Below are positions 25,278 through 34,826 of a DNA stretch of 64,000 bases, piece after piece. The notes beneath the pieces are model-generated. The model was not told where the DNA came from. It made no database searches and saw only the letters and a list, made by a program, of their open reading frames with translations. The DNA lies in assembly GCF_003751445.1 (NCBI RefSeq), contig NZ_RJUU01000001.1, positions 4,345,001 through 4,409,000 of the forward strand. Direction: 5' to 3'. Numbering within the stretch: position 1 is the stretch's first letter; the number at the start of each line of letters is the position of its first letter. This DNA comes from Streptomyces sp. 840.1 (GTDB lineage Bacteria > Actinomycetota > Actinomycetes > Streptomycetales > Streptomycetaceae). A program made the position numbers and the translations under genes.

Positions 25278-26210
25278 ATGAGTCCTCCGAACGACCCGGG
25301 TCCATCGGCGAGAGTGGAGCCCGGCCGGCTTCTCGCGGTCAGTGACCTGCACGTAGGCATGGCCGAGAACCGGCCGATCGTCGAGTCGCTACGCCCGTCC
25401 GGTGACCACGACTGGCTGATAGTCGCGGGTGACGTCGCCGAGCGGATGGATGACGTGCAATGGGCGCTCGAGCTGCTCTCGGAGCGGTTCGCCCACGTCA
25501 TCTGGACCCCCGGCAACCACGAGCTGTGGACGACGCAGAAGGACCCGGTCCGGCTGACCGGGCAGGCGCGCTACGAGAGCCTCGTCGAGCTGTGCGGAAA
25601 GCTCGGCGTGAGCACGCCGGAGGACCCGTTTCCGCTGTGGCGAGGCCCCGGGGGACCGGTGGCCGTCGCGCCGATGTTCCTCCTGTACGACTACACCTTC
25701 CGGGTCCCGGGCGCGGCGACCAAGGCGGAATCCCTTGCCCGCGCCCAAGAGGCCGGCGTCGTCTGCACGGACGAGTACATGCTGCACCACGACCCGTATC
25801 CGGCACGGGAGGACTGGTGCAGGGCCCGGGTGGCCCGGACCGAGCAGCGGCTCGCCGCTCATGACCCGGACATCCCACTGGTACTCGTGGGGCACTGGCC
25901 GCTGATACGGAAACCCACCTCGGTGCTGTGGCACCCGGAGTTCGCCCAGTGGTGCGGAACGGAACTCACGGCGGACTGGCACCGCCGCTTCAACGTCGCG
26001 GCAGTGGTGTACGGGCACCTCCACATACCCCGCACCACGTGGTACGACGGAGTGCGCTTCGAGGAGGTCTCGATCGGCTATCCGCGGGAGTGGCGCAAGC
26101 GGGGTCACCCCCACGGACTGCTGCGTCGGATCCTGCCGTACGAACAAGGGCCGCAGGAGCCGGCGGGCCGCGAGGATACGGCAGGGACGCGGCAGGGGAC
26201 GGCATCGTGA
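25278..26210 (+). CDS. Calcineurin-like metallophosphoesterase, PPTase-coupled
   Basis: A 310-residue phosphoesterase with the full set of metal-binding motifs in order: SDLHVG near residue 22, AGDVAE, TPGNHELW, VGHWPL and YGHLHIP. The family cleaves phosphomono- or diesters with a dinuclear metal centre. Its stop overlaps the start of a phosphopantetheinyl transferase gene (GTGA), an arrangement that recurs in Streptomyces NRPS/PKS loci. A link to carrier-protein maturation or turnover is therefore likely but unproven. I treat it as the left border of the biosynthetic cluster. Confidence 0.9.
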   Translation: MSPPNDPGPSARVEPGRLLAVSDLHVGMAENRPIVESLRPSGDHDWLIVAGDVAERMDDVQWALELLSERFAHVIWTPGNHELWTTQKDPVRLTGQARYESLVELCGKLGVSTPEDPFPLWRGPGGPVAVAPMFLLYDYTFRVPGAATKAESLARAQEAGVVCTDEYMLHHDPYPAREDWCRARVARTEQRLAAHDPDIPLVLVGHWPLIRKPTSVLWHPEFAQWCGTELTADWHRRFNVAAVVYGHLHIPRTTWYDGVRFEEVSIGYPREWRKRGHPHGLLRRILPYEQGPQEPAGREDTAGTRQGTAS

Positions 26211-26869
26211 TAGAGCGCCTTGTCCCCGCCTCGGTCTCCTGCGCCCACTCCCGCGAGGACCACCCGTCCGCCGACACGCTCTTCCCCGAGGAGACGGCCC
26301 AGGTGGCCCGGAGCACGCTTGCCCGCAGAGCCGAGTTCGCCTCCGTCCGCGGCTGCGCCCGGCGGGCCATGGCCCGCCTCGGTCTCGCGCCCGTACCCAT
26401 CCTGCGCGGCCCGCGGGGCGCCCCGCTGTGGCCCGCCGGGTTCGTCGGGAGCATGACGCACTGCCAGGGCTACCGGGGGGCGGCTCTGGCCAGCGCGCGC
26501 GAGATCCGCTCGCTGGGCATCGACGCCGAACCGCATGTGCAACTACCTTCTGACATACGCAAGTTGGTCGCGTCTGCCGAGGAGGACCGGTGGATGTCCG
26601 CCCAGCAGCCGGCCGGCGCCATCCACTGGGACCGGCTGCTCTTCAGTGCCAAGGAAAGCGTCTTCAAGGCCTGGTATCCGCTGACCCGGCTCGAACTCGA
26701 CTTCAACCAGGCGGAGATCATTTTCCGCCGCCCGGAACAGGGTGTGGCCGAAGGCACCTTCACCGCGCAACTGCTGTGCCGTGCATCCGGTATGCCCGAC
26801 TCCTTCGAAGGCCGCTGGCTGGTCATGGAGGGCATCGCGGCCACCGCGGTCGTCCTTCCGGCCGAGTGA
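26207..26869 (+). CDS. 4'-phosphopantetheinyl transferase (EntD/Sfp type)
   Basis: A 220-residue enzyme that should attach phosphopantetheine from CoA to the conserved Ser of carrier domains. The motifs of the EntD-like group are present: the CoA-binding GSMTHCQGYRG, the Mg-binding LGIDAEPHVQLP with its Asp and Glu, and FSAKESVFKAWYPL with the catalytic Glu-Lys. The GTG start lies within the stop of the metallophosphoesterase gene. It can serve the four integrated PCPs and the free carrier protein encoded nearby. Confidence 0.94.
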   Translation: MIERLVPASVSCAHSREDHPSADTLFPEETAQVARSTLARRAEFASVRGCARRAMARLGLAPVPILRGPRGAPLWPAGFVGSMTHCQGYRGAALASAREIRSLGIDAEPHVQLPSDIRKLVASAEEDRWMSAQQPAGAIHWDRLLFSAKESVFKAWYPLTRLELDFNQAEIIFRRPEQGVAEGTFTAQLLCRASGMPDSFEGRWLVMEGIAATAVVLPAE

Positions 26870-26949
26870 CGAAATCTTGGGAAAAGTAGTGCCCGACTCG
26901 ATCGAGTGAATATATGCTCGTCGGGAATTCTTCGTGAGGGGGAGAAGCG

Positions 26950-27783
26950 GTGTCAGGTGAGAATGGTGCGGTGCTCGAGGACGCGAGTGCCAATAACTCG
27001 CCGATCTTCACGTTATTCGATTCGGAAACGGTTGATGAACTCACCCGGGATCATATCCTCCGGCTGGCGGTCGGAGTGCTCGGCGCCGTTCGGATCAGAG
27101 GATTCTCCTCACTGGTGGACTGTGAAGACGTGATGAGCAGTCTCGCTACCTGCGAGTTGGGTGGATACGACGAGTCGCTGATATTCCCGCGGATCGCGAA
27201 GCTGGGTCCCGCGGCGTACGACTTCTACGGAGACTACGGTCTCGGCGAGCGCTATTGGGAGCATGCGGAGCAGTCTGTCGGGACCCGGGCCACCTTGCTC
27301 CGCGGCGGTGATCCCATGGATGTCGCGAAGCAGCGGCTCCGTGCGGCCTGGGGGGATGAGCTGATTCCCGCGACGTCGGGCGGCCGGGAGCTCTTTGCCG
27401 GCATGATTCGCGAAATAGCGAGCGGTGCGAAGATCCATTTCGATGAGATCGTCCGGGAATTCCCCGGCGTTCTCGATGAGCCGCCCGCCAGTTTCCTCAC
27501 GTTCAACTGGTATCTCTCGATGCCGAAGGCCGGCGGTGAAACCTTTGTGTACCGCCACGGGTGGCGGCCGTCGGACGAACAGTACAGGGATGGATACGGG
27601 TACACGGATGAGGCCGTACGGGGCGAACCCGTAGCCTGCGTCAAACCCGAGGCCGGTGACGCCGTCATCTTCGACTCGCGGAACCTCCACGCGGTCGAGC
27701 CGGCCCAGGGCGAGGGGCGAAGGGTGAGCCTCTCCTTCTTCCTCGGGGTGACCGGCCGGGGGCCGCTCGCCATCTGGTCCTGA
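26950..27783 (+). CDS. 2-oxoglutarate/Fe(II)-dependent oxygenase (prolyl-hydroxylase-like fold)
   Basis: A 277-residue enzyme. The likely iron ligands are His163 and Asp165 in AKIHFDEIV and His247 in NLHAVEP. Arg in RRVSLSFFLG would bind 2-oxoglutarate, and FLTFNWYLSMPKAGGETF forms the typical core strands. It could hydroxylate a free or carrier-bound amino acid, or desaturate or cyclise one. Because the HxD carboxylate is kept, it is not expected to be a halogenase. The start is GTG at 26950 behind GGGGGAG. Codon 22 is TTA, implying bldA dependence. It is the first gene of an apparent operon with PhyH-type oxygenase and dehydrogenase genes. Confidence 0.75.
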   Translation: MSGENGAVLEDASANNSPIFTLFDSETVDELTRDHILRLAVGVLGAVRIRGFSSLVDCEDVMSSLATCELGGYDESLIFPRIAKLGPAAYDFYGDYGLGERYWEHAEQSVGTRATLLRGGDPMDVAKQRLRAAWGDELIPATSGGRELFAGMIREIASGAKIHFDEIVREFPGVLDEPPASFLTFNWYLSMPKAGGETFVYRHGWRPSDEQYRDGYGYTDEAVRGEPVACVKPEAGDAVIFDSRNLHAVEPAQGEGRRVSLSFFLGVTGRGPLAIWS

Positions 27784-27836
27784 CCCGTCCCGTGTGCTGG
27801 TGCCGATTCTGCCGCATTCCACGAAATGGGGGAGAT

Positions 27837-28649
27837 ATGCGTCTCAACGAGGAGCAGGTGGGCCTGTTCCGGGATCAGGGTTTTCTGCTGATGGAGTCGG
27901 TCTTCGACGAGAAAGAGGTCGAGGCTCTCCGGGAGGCCTTTCGCCGGGACAGCCTGATACCCGGCGAGCAGCGGATCATGGAGGAGCGCGGCGACACGGC
28001 TCGCGCGGTGTACAGCTCACACCGGCGACAGCCCGAGTTCGCGGCTCTGGTGCGCTCCTCCCGGCTGCTCGGTCCCGCACATCAGCTTCTGCACGAGGAT
28101 CTCTACCTCTACCAGTTCAAGGTGAACGCGAAGCCGCCGTTCACCGGCGACCTCTGGGCGTGGCACCAGGACTACCTCGCCTGGAAGATCGCCGACAACC
28201 TCCCGGCTCCGCGCCTGCTCAACGTCGGTCTCTATCTCGACGACGTGACCGAGTTCAACGGCCCGCTGATCTTCATTCCCGGTTCGCACCGCAACGGTCT
28301 GGTGAGCGAGGGCAGAGGGCGGGAGCGGAGGTCCGAGCAGCATCTCGACCCGGACGACATCCGGCTGTCCGAGTCCGAGATGGCCGCACTCGTGCGGGAA
28401 CACGGAATGCAGAGCCCCAAGTGCCGGGCCGGCTCGGTCGTGTTCTTCGACCCGGAAGTCGTCCACGGCTCGGCCCCGAACATGTCGCCCTTCCCGCGCA
28501 AACTGCTGATCGCCACCTACAACCACGTGGCCAATCAGCCCCGCCCCCTGAAGGAACCACGGCCCGAGTACCTCATCTGCCGTGACACGAGGCCCCTGCG
28601 GATGGCCGACGAACCCCTGGATTCCCTCGCCGGAGGTGGGGCGAAGTGA
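27837..28649 (+). CDS. Phytanoyl-CoA dioxygenase (PhyH)-family oxygenase
   Basis: A 270-residue non-heme iron oxygenase resembling ectoine hydroxylase and other PhyH-family amino acid hydroxylases. His110 and Asp112 in AWHQDYLAW and His210 in VVHGSAPN are the iron ligands. LNVGLYLDDVTEFNGPLIF and IPGSHRNGLV are the family core, and Arg in FPRKLLIATYN is the co-substrate site. The ATG at 27837 follows GGGGGAG. It is translationally coupled to the following dehydrogenase gene (GTGA), suggesting hydroxylation followed by oxidation of the new alcohol. Confidence 0.88.
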   Translation: MRLNEEQVGLFRDQGFLLMESVFDEKEVEALREAFRRDSLIPGEQRIMEERGDTARAVYSSHRRQPEFAALVRSSRLLGPAHQLLHEDLYLYQFKVNAKPPFTGDLWAWHQDYLAWKIADNLPAPRLLNVGLYLDDVTEFNGPLIFIPGSHRNGLVSEGRGRERRSEQHLDPDDIRLSESEMAALVREHGMQSPKCRAGSVVFFDPEVVHGSAPNMSPFPRKLLIATYNHVANQPRPLKEPRPEYLICRDTRPLRMADEPLDSLAGGGAK

Positions 28650-29782
28650 GCGATCACGCGGAACACGGCACGTACCCGGCCACGGCGAGGGCGGTCGTGC
28701 TGGAACAGTTCGGTGAACCCCTGGTACTCCGCGAGTTCGACGTCCCGCCCGCGCCACCCGGCGGACTGGTCGTGGAAAGCCGCTTCGGCGGCATCTGCGG
28801 GACCGATCTCCACTTGCAGCAAGGCCACTTGGCCATTCCCACCCCGCTGGTGCTCGGACACGAAGGACTCGGCACCGTGCGCGAGCTGGGTCCCGGGGCC
28901 GACCGGGACGCCCACGGCTCCCCGCTCGCCGTCGGTGACGATGTCATGTGGGCCTCCTCGATCGCCTGCGGACAGTGCGTCTACTGCCAGGTCCACCGGG
29001 AGCCGACGCTGTGCGAGAACCGGCAGACCTATGGAGTGAACCGCCCGGCCTCCGCGGAGCCCGCACTCTCCGGCTCCTGGGCCGAATGCATCGTGCTCCG
29101 GGAGGGAACCACGGTCGTCAGACTCCCGGCGGGCGTGGGGCGGCCGGCCGCGATGTCGCTGGCCTGCGCGGGGCCGACGATGGTGCACGCGCTGTACGAG
29201 CGGCGCCCGGTGCGCGTCGGTGAAGTGGTGGTGGTCCAGGGCAGCGGCCCCGTCGGACTCGCCGCGGCCGCGCTGGCGCAGCTCGCCGGAGCGTCGAAGG
29301 TCATCCTCGTCGGTGGGCCGGAGCAGCGGCTCGGCCTCGCCGCGAAGGCGGGGATCGCCGACCACCACGTGAATCTCGTCGAGGCGGAGGACCGGGACCT
29401 CGCCATGGACAAGGTCCTCGGCCTGACCGGCGGGCTCGGCGCCGACCTGGTCATCGAATGTACCGGGGTGCCCGCGGCGATCAGCCAGGGAATGCGGTTC
29501 TGCCGACGCGGTGGCTCGTATCTGGTCATCGGCCAGTACACCGACAGCGGTGACACGGTGATCAATCCCCACCAGATCGTCTACCGGCAGCTCGATGTCG
29601 TCGGTTCCTGGGCGTTCAGCGGCGCGCACCTCGTCGAGTACGTACGACTGCTGCCCGCCCTTGCCCGCCGCTTCGATTTGGCCAGTATGGTGACGGCTTT
29701 TCCCTTGGAGGACCATCGCGCCGCACTGGAAGCGGTGGCGAGCGGAACGGTGATGAAGGCGGTATTCGTCAGTCGGCCGTAA
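28646..29782 (+). CDS. Zinc-dependent medium-chain dehydrogenase
   Basis: A 378-residue MDR-family alcohol dehydrogenase. Catalytic zinc ligands appear in GGICGTDLH and VLGHEGLG. The structural zinc lobe is CGQCVYCQVHREPTLCE, and the NAD(P) Rossmann motif is VVQGSGPVGLAAAALAQLAG. It probably oxidises an alcohol made by one of the two upstream oxygenases or reduces a ketone of the pathway. The GTG start overlaps the PhyH stop. A 150-bp gap with a new promoter region precedes the exporter gene. Confidence 0.92.
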   Translation: MSDHAEHGTYPATARAVVLEQFGEPLVLREFDVPPAPPGGLVVESRFGGICGTDLHLQQGHLAIPTPLVLGHEGLGTVRELGPGADRDAHGSPLAVGDDVMWASSIACGQCVYCQVHREPTLCENRQTYGVNRPASAEPALSGSWAECIVLREGTTVVRLPAGVGRPAAMSLACAGPTMVHALYERRPVRVGEVVVVQGSGPVGLAAAALAQLAGASKVILVGGPEQRLGLAAKAGIADHHVNLVEAEDRDLAMDKVLGLTGGLGADLVIECTGVPAAISQGMRFCRRGGSYLVIGQYTDSGDTVINPHQIVYRQLDVVGSWAFSGAHLVEYVRLLPALARRFDLASMVTAFPLEDHRAALEAVASGTVMKAVFVSRP

Positions 29783-29931
29783 TTTCCGGCAGAGCGGCGG
29801 GACTTGCTCCGGTGGGCCTCAACTCGTAGCCTGGCCAACCTGGTTGGCGCATCTGAAATCGCCGCCGGATTCGTCCGTAAAAGACGGTACTCCTGACGCG
29901 TATGCTCACTCGGAAAGGTCGGATATACGTT

Positions 29932-31203
29932 ATGGAAGGCAAGTCCAAGTCATTACTCTTCCGAAACCGCGACTTCGGTTTGCTGTGGTCGGGTGAGTCG
30001 GTAAGTCTGCTGGGCAGCGAGATCAGCATCATCGCGCTTCCCTCATTGGCTGTACTCGTCTTCGGAGAGGGCACGCTGGGTGTCGGTGTCCTCGTTGCGC
30101 TGCAGTGGATACCGTTCGTACTCCTCGCGCCACTGCTGGGTGTGTTCACCGACCGTTTCCGTCGCAAGCCGTTGATGCACATTGCCAACATCGGGCGTTT
30201 TGTCACGCTCGGTTCGTTGCCGCTGGCCGCGGTGCTGGGTCATCTCACCGTGACCCACCTGTATGTGGCCGCACTGGTCAAGGGCATTTTCGACGTCGTG
30301 TTCCAACTCGCGTACCAGGCGTATTTGCCGAACCTGCTGGAACGGCAGGATTTCGCGGACGGAAATGCCAAGACCCAGCTGAGCCGGTCGCTGGCGGTCG
30401 TCCTGGGCCGTTCCGCCGGTGGTGGCCTGGTCGGGCTCATCGGTGCCGCCAAGGCCATCACGGCCGATGCCGGCTCGTATCTGGTCTCGAGCATCGCCCT
30501 GATGTTCATCAAGGCGAAGGAGCCCGCCCCCGCCGTCGCGGCGCGCGGAGTCGCCGCCACTCTGGGAGAGCTCCGGGCCGGAGTGCAACTCACCTTCGGC
30601 AACCGCCTGTTGCGCTATCTGACGCTGATGGCGACCTTCGGCAACATGGCGGTCTCGATGACGCTCGCGATGATCATCGTTTACGCGTACAAGGATCTGG
30701 ACTTCGGTCCGGGACGGCTGGGTCTGGCTCTCGCGGCCGGCGGTATCGCCGTCGTGGCCGGCGCGATGCTCTCCCGGAAGATCAACGCCAAGTACGGCAT
30801 GGGGCGGACCCTGATCTTCACCCATCTCGTGCTCGGTGTGGCGTTCGTGCTACTTCCCACCGCCCAGACGGGTGGCACGACCTTCGCGTTCGTCGTGATC
30901 GTCATCTCTCAGCTCGTTTCCTCGTTCACGTCCCCGATCGCGAACGTCGGCATCATGACCCTCATCCAGAAGGCCACACCTCCGCAGGCCATGGGGCGTG
31001 TGGGCGGGGTGGCGCTGCCGTTCGTGTGGGGAGCCAATGCGATAGGTCCGCTGCTCGGCAGCGGCATCGCGGCGTTCTCCTCCAACGCGGCGACCTTCTT
31101 CGTGGCCGCGGCGCTTGCCTGGATCGCGACGATCTGGATCGTCCTGGGTTCCGTGCACACACTCTTCGACGAAGTGCCCGAGGAGTTGCGGGTCGCCGTC
31201 TGA
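29932..31203 (+). CDS. MFS-type exporter (transmembrane secretion effector-like)
   Basis: A 423-residue membrane protein with about twelve helices. It starts FRNRDFGLLWSGESVSLLGS, the signature of the MFS_3 enterobactin-exporter-like group, and has the cytoplasmic loop VFTDRFRRKPLMHIAN between helices 2 and 3. A role in product export or self-protection is likely. The start is probably ATG at 29932; an in-frame ATG at 29902 would add ten residues. Codon 8 is TTA, which would make export bldA-dependent. Confidence 0.87.
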   Translation: MEGKSKSLLFRNRDFGLLWSGESVSLLGSEISIIALPSLAVLVFGEGTLGVGVLVALQWIPFVLLAPLLGVFTDRFRRKPLMHIANIGRFVTLGSLPLAAVLGHLTVTHLYVAALVKGIFDVVFQLAYQAYLPNLLERQDFADGNAKTQLSRSLAVVLGRSAGGGLVGLIGAAKAITADAGSYLVSSIALMFIKAKEPAPAVAARGVAATLGELRAGVQLTFGNRLLRYLTLMATFGNMAVSMTLAMIIVYAYKDLDFGPGRLGLALAAGGIAVVAGAMLSRKINAKYGMGRTLIFTHLVLGVAFVLLPTAQTGGTTFAFVVIVISQLVSSFTSPIANVGIMTLIQKATPPQAMGRVGGVALPFVWGANAIGPLLGSGIAAFSSNAATFFVAAALAWIATIWIVLGSVHTLFDEVPEELRVAV

Positions 31204-31238
31204 GCCGGGTGCAGGACCGTAGGAAGGGATGAGCTGCC

Positions 31239-34200
31239 ATGCAGGACCAGGACGCGACAGACAGCCTCGCAGCCAAGCGCAGACGGCTTGCGGCGATGTT
31301 GGCCGATACCGGACGAAGCACGGCGGCCCGCACCGGCCCCGTTTCCTTCGCGCAACGGCGCTTGTGGATCCTCGACCGCCTGGTGCCGGGCAGCAGCGCC
31401 TACAACGTCCCCATCGTCCTGCGGACCCGCACCGCTCCGGACCCCGGCGCGCTGGCGAAGGCGCTGGGCGAGGTGATCCGCCGCCACGAAGTGCTGCGCA
31501 CGGTGTTCCTCGGCAATGACGGCGTCCCGGTGCAGCGGGTGTGCGACCCGTACGAGCCGGTGGTCGACGTCTGCGATGTCAGCACGGAGCAGGACCCGCA
31601 GGCCGCGGCGGACCAGCGGGTCAAGGCCTCGATCAGGCAGCCCTTCGACCTCGCGAAGGGGCCCTTGCTTCGCGCCCTGCTCCTCAGGACGGGCCCCGAG
31701 GACCATCTGATCTGTCTGACCGTGCATCACGTCGTCTGTGACGGCTGGTCGATCGTGACGCTGTTCCGGGAGCTGGACGGGCTCTACGGACAGGTCCGCG
31801 GCGGTCCCGAGGCACAACTGCCGCCCGTACAGCAGCAGTACATCGACTTCGCGCTCTGGCAGCGTGCCCGCCTGTCGGGCGAGCGGGCGAAGGAACTGAG
31901 CGCGTACTGGAGCGACTGCCTCGACGGCGCGCCGGGCTTGCTGCAACTGCCCCTCGACGCCTCCCGGCCGGTCCATCACCGTGCCAACGGCGGGATCCAC
32001 GAGTTCGCGTTTCCCGACCGGCTGCGCGAGGACATCCTCGCGTTCGCCGCGCGGGCCAGGACGACCCCGTTCTCCGTGGTCCTGTCCTGCTTCACCGCGC
32101 TGCTGCAGCGGTACAGCGCCCAGGACGACATCGTGGTGGGCGTGCCGGCCGCGGGGCAGACGCACAGCGAGCTGCAGGGAATGATCGGCTTCTTCGTCAA
32201 CACCCTCGTCATGCGCATGAATCTCGAGGGCCGGCCCAGCCTGAACGAGGCGGTCGGCCGGGCACGCGAAGTCGCCCTGGGGGCGTTCGCCCATCAGGAC
32301 ATGCCGTTCGAGAAGCTCGTGGTGGAGCTCCAGCCCGACCGCAACCCGACCGTCACGCCAATCTTCCAGGTCCTGTTCAACTTCCAGTCGGCGTCGAACG
32401 AGAGGCTGCGGCTGCCGAACCTGGACGCCGTCCTCGTGCCTTTCGATACGGGGATCGTGCGGTTCGACCTGGAGTTCAACGCCTTCGTTGGGGAAGACGG
32501 GATGGGCGGCTCCTGGCTGTACAACCGCGACCTCTTCCCGGCAGCCGCCATCGCCCGGATGTCAGGGCTCCTCGAACGCCTCCTCGCCGCGGCAGTCGCA
32601 CAGCCCGACGTCCCGCTCAGCGGCCTCGAGCTGTTCGAGCGCGCCGATCTCGACGAGTTCGGCCGGGTCGGAGGAACGGCTGAGGAACACCCTCGGCCCG
32701 TGCCGGGCGGGGCGGAGCGGGGCGAGCCGGTCGTCCGGGTCCGCCCGGCGTCGAGTCCGGACGCCGAACGCCGGGTTACCGGCGAGCTGCTCCCCGCATG
32801 GCGGGCCAGGGACTCCGATCCCGCGCTGCGGCGCGCGGTTGCCCGGCGCGCACGCGGTTTCGAGCTGCCGGCCGGCGGCGTCGTGGTGATCGCGGCGGAC
32901 ATCCGGACCGTCGCACTCGACGAGGCGCTGTGGGTGCTCGACGCGGGCGCGCAGCTGGTGCTCGTCGAGGCGGCCGAGGGACTTCTGGACGCCGTGCTGA
33001 CGGTACTGGCCGAAGAGGACGTCGACACACTGGTCCTCGCGCCCGGACTGCTGCACCAGGTGATCCGGGCCGTGGAGCGGGGCGAGGCCTCGCCGGCACC
33101 GCGCCGGGTCCTCGTCACCGGCGAGGCCCTCGGCCTCGGCCTCGAACAGCGTTGCCTGCGGGCCCTGCCGGACACCGAGTTCTGGTCGGTCTACCGGGTC
33201 GCGGGGATCGGCGATGTCGCGAGCCGAAGGTGCACCGGAGACGTCCCGGCGGGCCACGACGTGGCGGGGACCGTCTGCTCGGGGCTGGCCGTACGGATCC
33301 GGGACGGCGACGGCCTGCTCCTGCCCATCGGAGCGCCCGGGAGGGTATGCGTCAGCACCGGGCCCGGCGTGGCCGGCGAAGCCGCGACCGGCGATCTGGG
33401 CCGGTTCAGGGAGGACGGGACGCTGGAGGTGCTCGGCGCCGAGGCGGACCAGACCTACGTACGGCAGGTCCGGGTGCCGCGGGGCGAGATCGAGGAGACG
33501 CTGTCCGGCCACGGGTCCATCGGCGACGCGAGAGTGGTGTCGGCGTCCGACGGCAAGGACGGCGGGCCCGCCCGGCTCACCGCCTGCCTCACGCCCGCGG
33601 GGGCGTGGGGGGAGCCCGCACAGCTTCGCGACTCGGTACGGGCGCACGCACAGCGGCTGCTGCCCGGCGTCCTGGTGCCCGACGCCTATCTGTTCCTTGA
33701 GGAGCTGCCCCTGACGGGGCGGGGAACGGTCGACCTGGCGGCTCTGCGTGAGATCGAGGGTGCCGAGGAGGACGAGGAGAGACGCGTCGCGCCGCGTACC
33801 GCCACGGAACGGCTGCTCGTCGGGATCTGGCGTTCCGTGCTCGGTGTCGCGGACATCGGGATCCACGACAACTTCTTCCTGCTGGGCGGGCACTCGCTGC
33901 TGGCGATCCAGCTGATGAGCCGCGTGCGCCGGGCGACCCGCGTCGATCTGCCCGTGAGCGTGCTGTTCCGCTACCGCACGATCGCCGATCTGGCCGCGCG
34001 CATCGCCACCGTCTCCAGCGGAGGCGGGGCCGGCGGCAACCTGGTCCGGATGCAGTCCGGTTCCGCGCCACTGCCCCTGGTCCTGGTCCACCCCGCGGGC
34101 GGCGGGGTGTTCTGCTACGGACCGATGGCCACCGCGCTCACCAACCGGACCGTGTATGCCTTCGAGGGACGGCACCCGGGTGCTTCGCTGACCGCGCTCG

Positions 34201-34826
34201 CCGAGCACTATCTCGAACAGCTGACCGATGAGATCGCCGATGCCCCCTTCGCCCTCGCCGGCTGGTCACTGGGCGGCGTGGTGGCGTTCGAGATGGCCCG
34301 CGTGCACGCCGCGAACGGCGGTCCCGCCGTGCCCCTCGCGATGATCGACTCCGCGCTGTTCGAAGGGGACCCCGCGGCGCCCGACGCGGAGGCGCGACTG
34401 CTCGACGGCTATCTGCAAGGGGTGCGCGCGGACTTCGACCTGGCGCTCCCGGCCTCGCCCGAGACGGCTCTGCTCCCGCCGCGCAGGGTGTTCGCCGACA
34501 TCCTGGAACGCCTGGGACCCGATGTGCCCGAGGCCCTCGACCTGGAGGAGATGATGCGCCAGTACTCCGTCTACCGCTCGCACATCCGCAACCTGGCCGG
34601 CTACCGCCCCGCGGCCCCCTACCCGGGCGGAGTGCACCTCATGCAGGCATCCAAGTCGCCCTCCGCGGCTGAGGCCTGGCGCCCGTACGTGCCCGGCCTG
34701 GTCGTGTCCCGGGTCGAGGGTGACCACTACAGCATCATGCGCAATCCGGGGCTCGCCGCCGTGCTCACGGAGCTCGAAGGGGTCCTTGCGGACGCCTCCG
34801 CCGCGGAAGGGGGACCGGTCGGGTGA
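31239..34826 (+). CDS. NRPS: C domain, decayed adenylation domain, PCP and thioesterase
   Basis: A 1195-residue protein. The condensation domain (about 33-460) has the intact HHVVCDGWS motif at 163. The next 360 residues align with an A domain that lacks motifs A1-A3. The YGPTE motif is replaced by SVYRVAG, and A10 reads LTGRGTVDL instead of the Lys-containing GKxDR, so it cannot activate an amino acid. The PCP (LLGGHSLLAIQL, Ser886) and a terminal thioesterase (AGWSLGGVV, Ser1010) look functional. The downstream free-standing A enzyme, overlapping by GTGA, presumably loads this PCP in trans. The TE makes this the release module of the line. Confidence 0.93.
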   Translation: MQDQDATDSLAAKRRRLAAMLADTGRSTAARTGPVSFAQRRLWILDRLVPGSSAYNVPIVLRTRTAPDPGALAKALGEVIRRHEVLRTVFLGNDGVPVQRVCDPYEPVVDVCDVSTEQDPQAAADQRVKASIRQPFDLAKGPLLRALLLRTGPEDHLICLTVHHVVCDGWSIVTLFRELDGLYGQVRGGPEAQLPPVQQQYIDFALWQRARLSGERAKELSAYWSDCLDGAPGLLQLPLDASRPVHHRANGGIHEFAFPDRLREDILAFAARARTTPFSVVLSCFTALLQRYSAQDDIVVGVPAAGQTHSELQGMIGFFVNTLVMRMNLEGRPSLNEAVGRAREVALGAFAHQDMPFEKLVVELQPDRNPTVTPIFQVLFNFQSASNERLRLPNLDAVLVPFDTGIVRFDLEFNAFVGEDGMGGSWLYNRDLFPAAAIARMSGLLERLLAAAVAQPDVPLSGLELFERADLDEFGRVGGTAEEHPRPVPGGAERGEPVVRVRPASSPDAERRVTGELLPAWRARDSDPALRRAVARRARGFELPAGGVVVIAADIRTVALDEALWVLDAGAQLVLVEAAEGLLDAVLTVLAEEDVDTLVLAPGLLHQVIRAVERGEASPAPRRVLVTGEALGLGLEQRCLRALPDTEFWSVYRVAGIGDVASRRCTGDVPAGHDVAGTVCSGLAVRIRDGDGLLLPIGAPGRVCVSTGPGVAGEAATGDLGRFREDGTLEVLGAEADQTYVRQVRVPRGEIEETLSGHGSIGDARVVSASDGKDGGPARLTACLTPAGAWGEPAQLRDSVRAHAQRLLPGVLVPDAYLFLEELPLTGRGTVDLAALREIEGAEEDEERRVAPRTATERLLVGIWRSVLGVADIGIHDNFFLLGGHSLLAIQLMSRVRRATRVDLPVSVLFRYRTIADLAARIATVSSGGGAGGNLVRMQSGSAPLPLVLVHPAGGGVFCYGPMATALTNRTVYAFEGRHPGASLTALAEHYLEQLTDEIADAPFALAGWSLGGVVAFEMARVHAANGGPAVPLAMIDSALFEGDPAAPDAEARLLDGYLQGVRADFDLALPASPETALLPPRRVFADILERLGPDVPEALDLEEMMRQYSVYRSHIRNLAGYRPAAPYPGGVHLMQASKSPSAAEAWRPYVPGLVVSRVEGDHYSIMRNPGLAAVLTELEGVLADASAAEGGPVG

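Noticed and set aside
26950..27783. Radical halogenase (BesD/SyrB2-like)
   Set aside because: Halogenases replace the metal-binding carboxylate by Gly or Ala; here HFD retains Asp.
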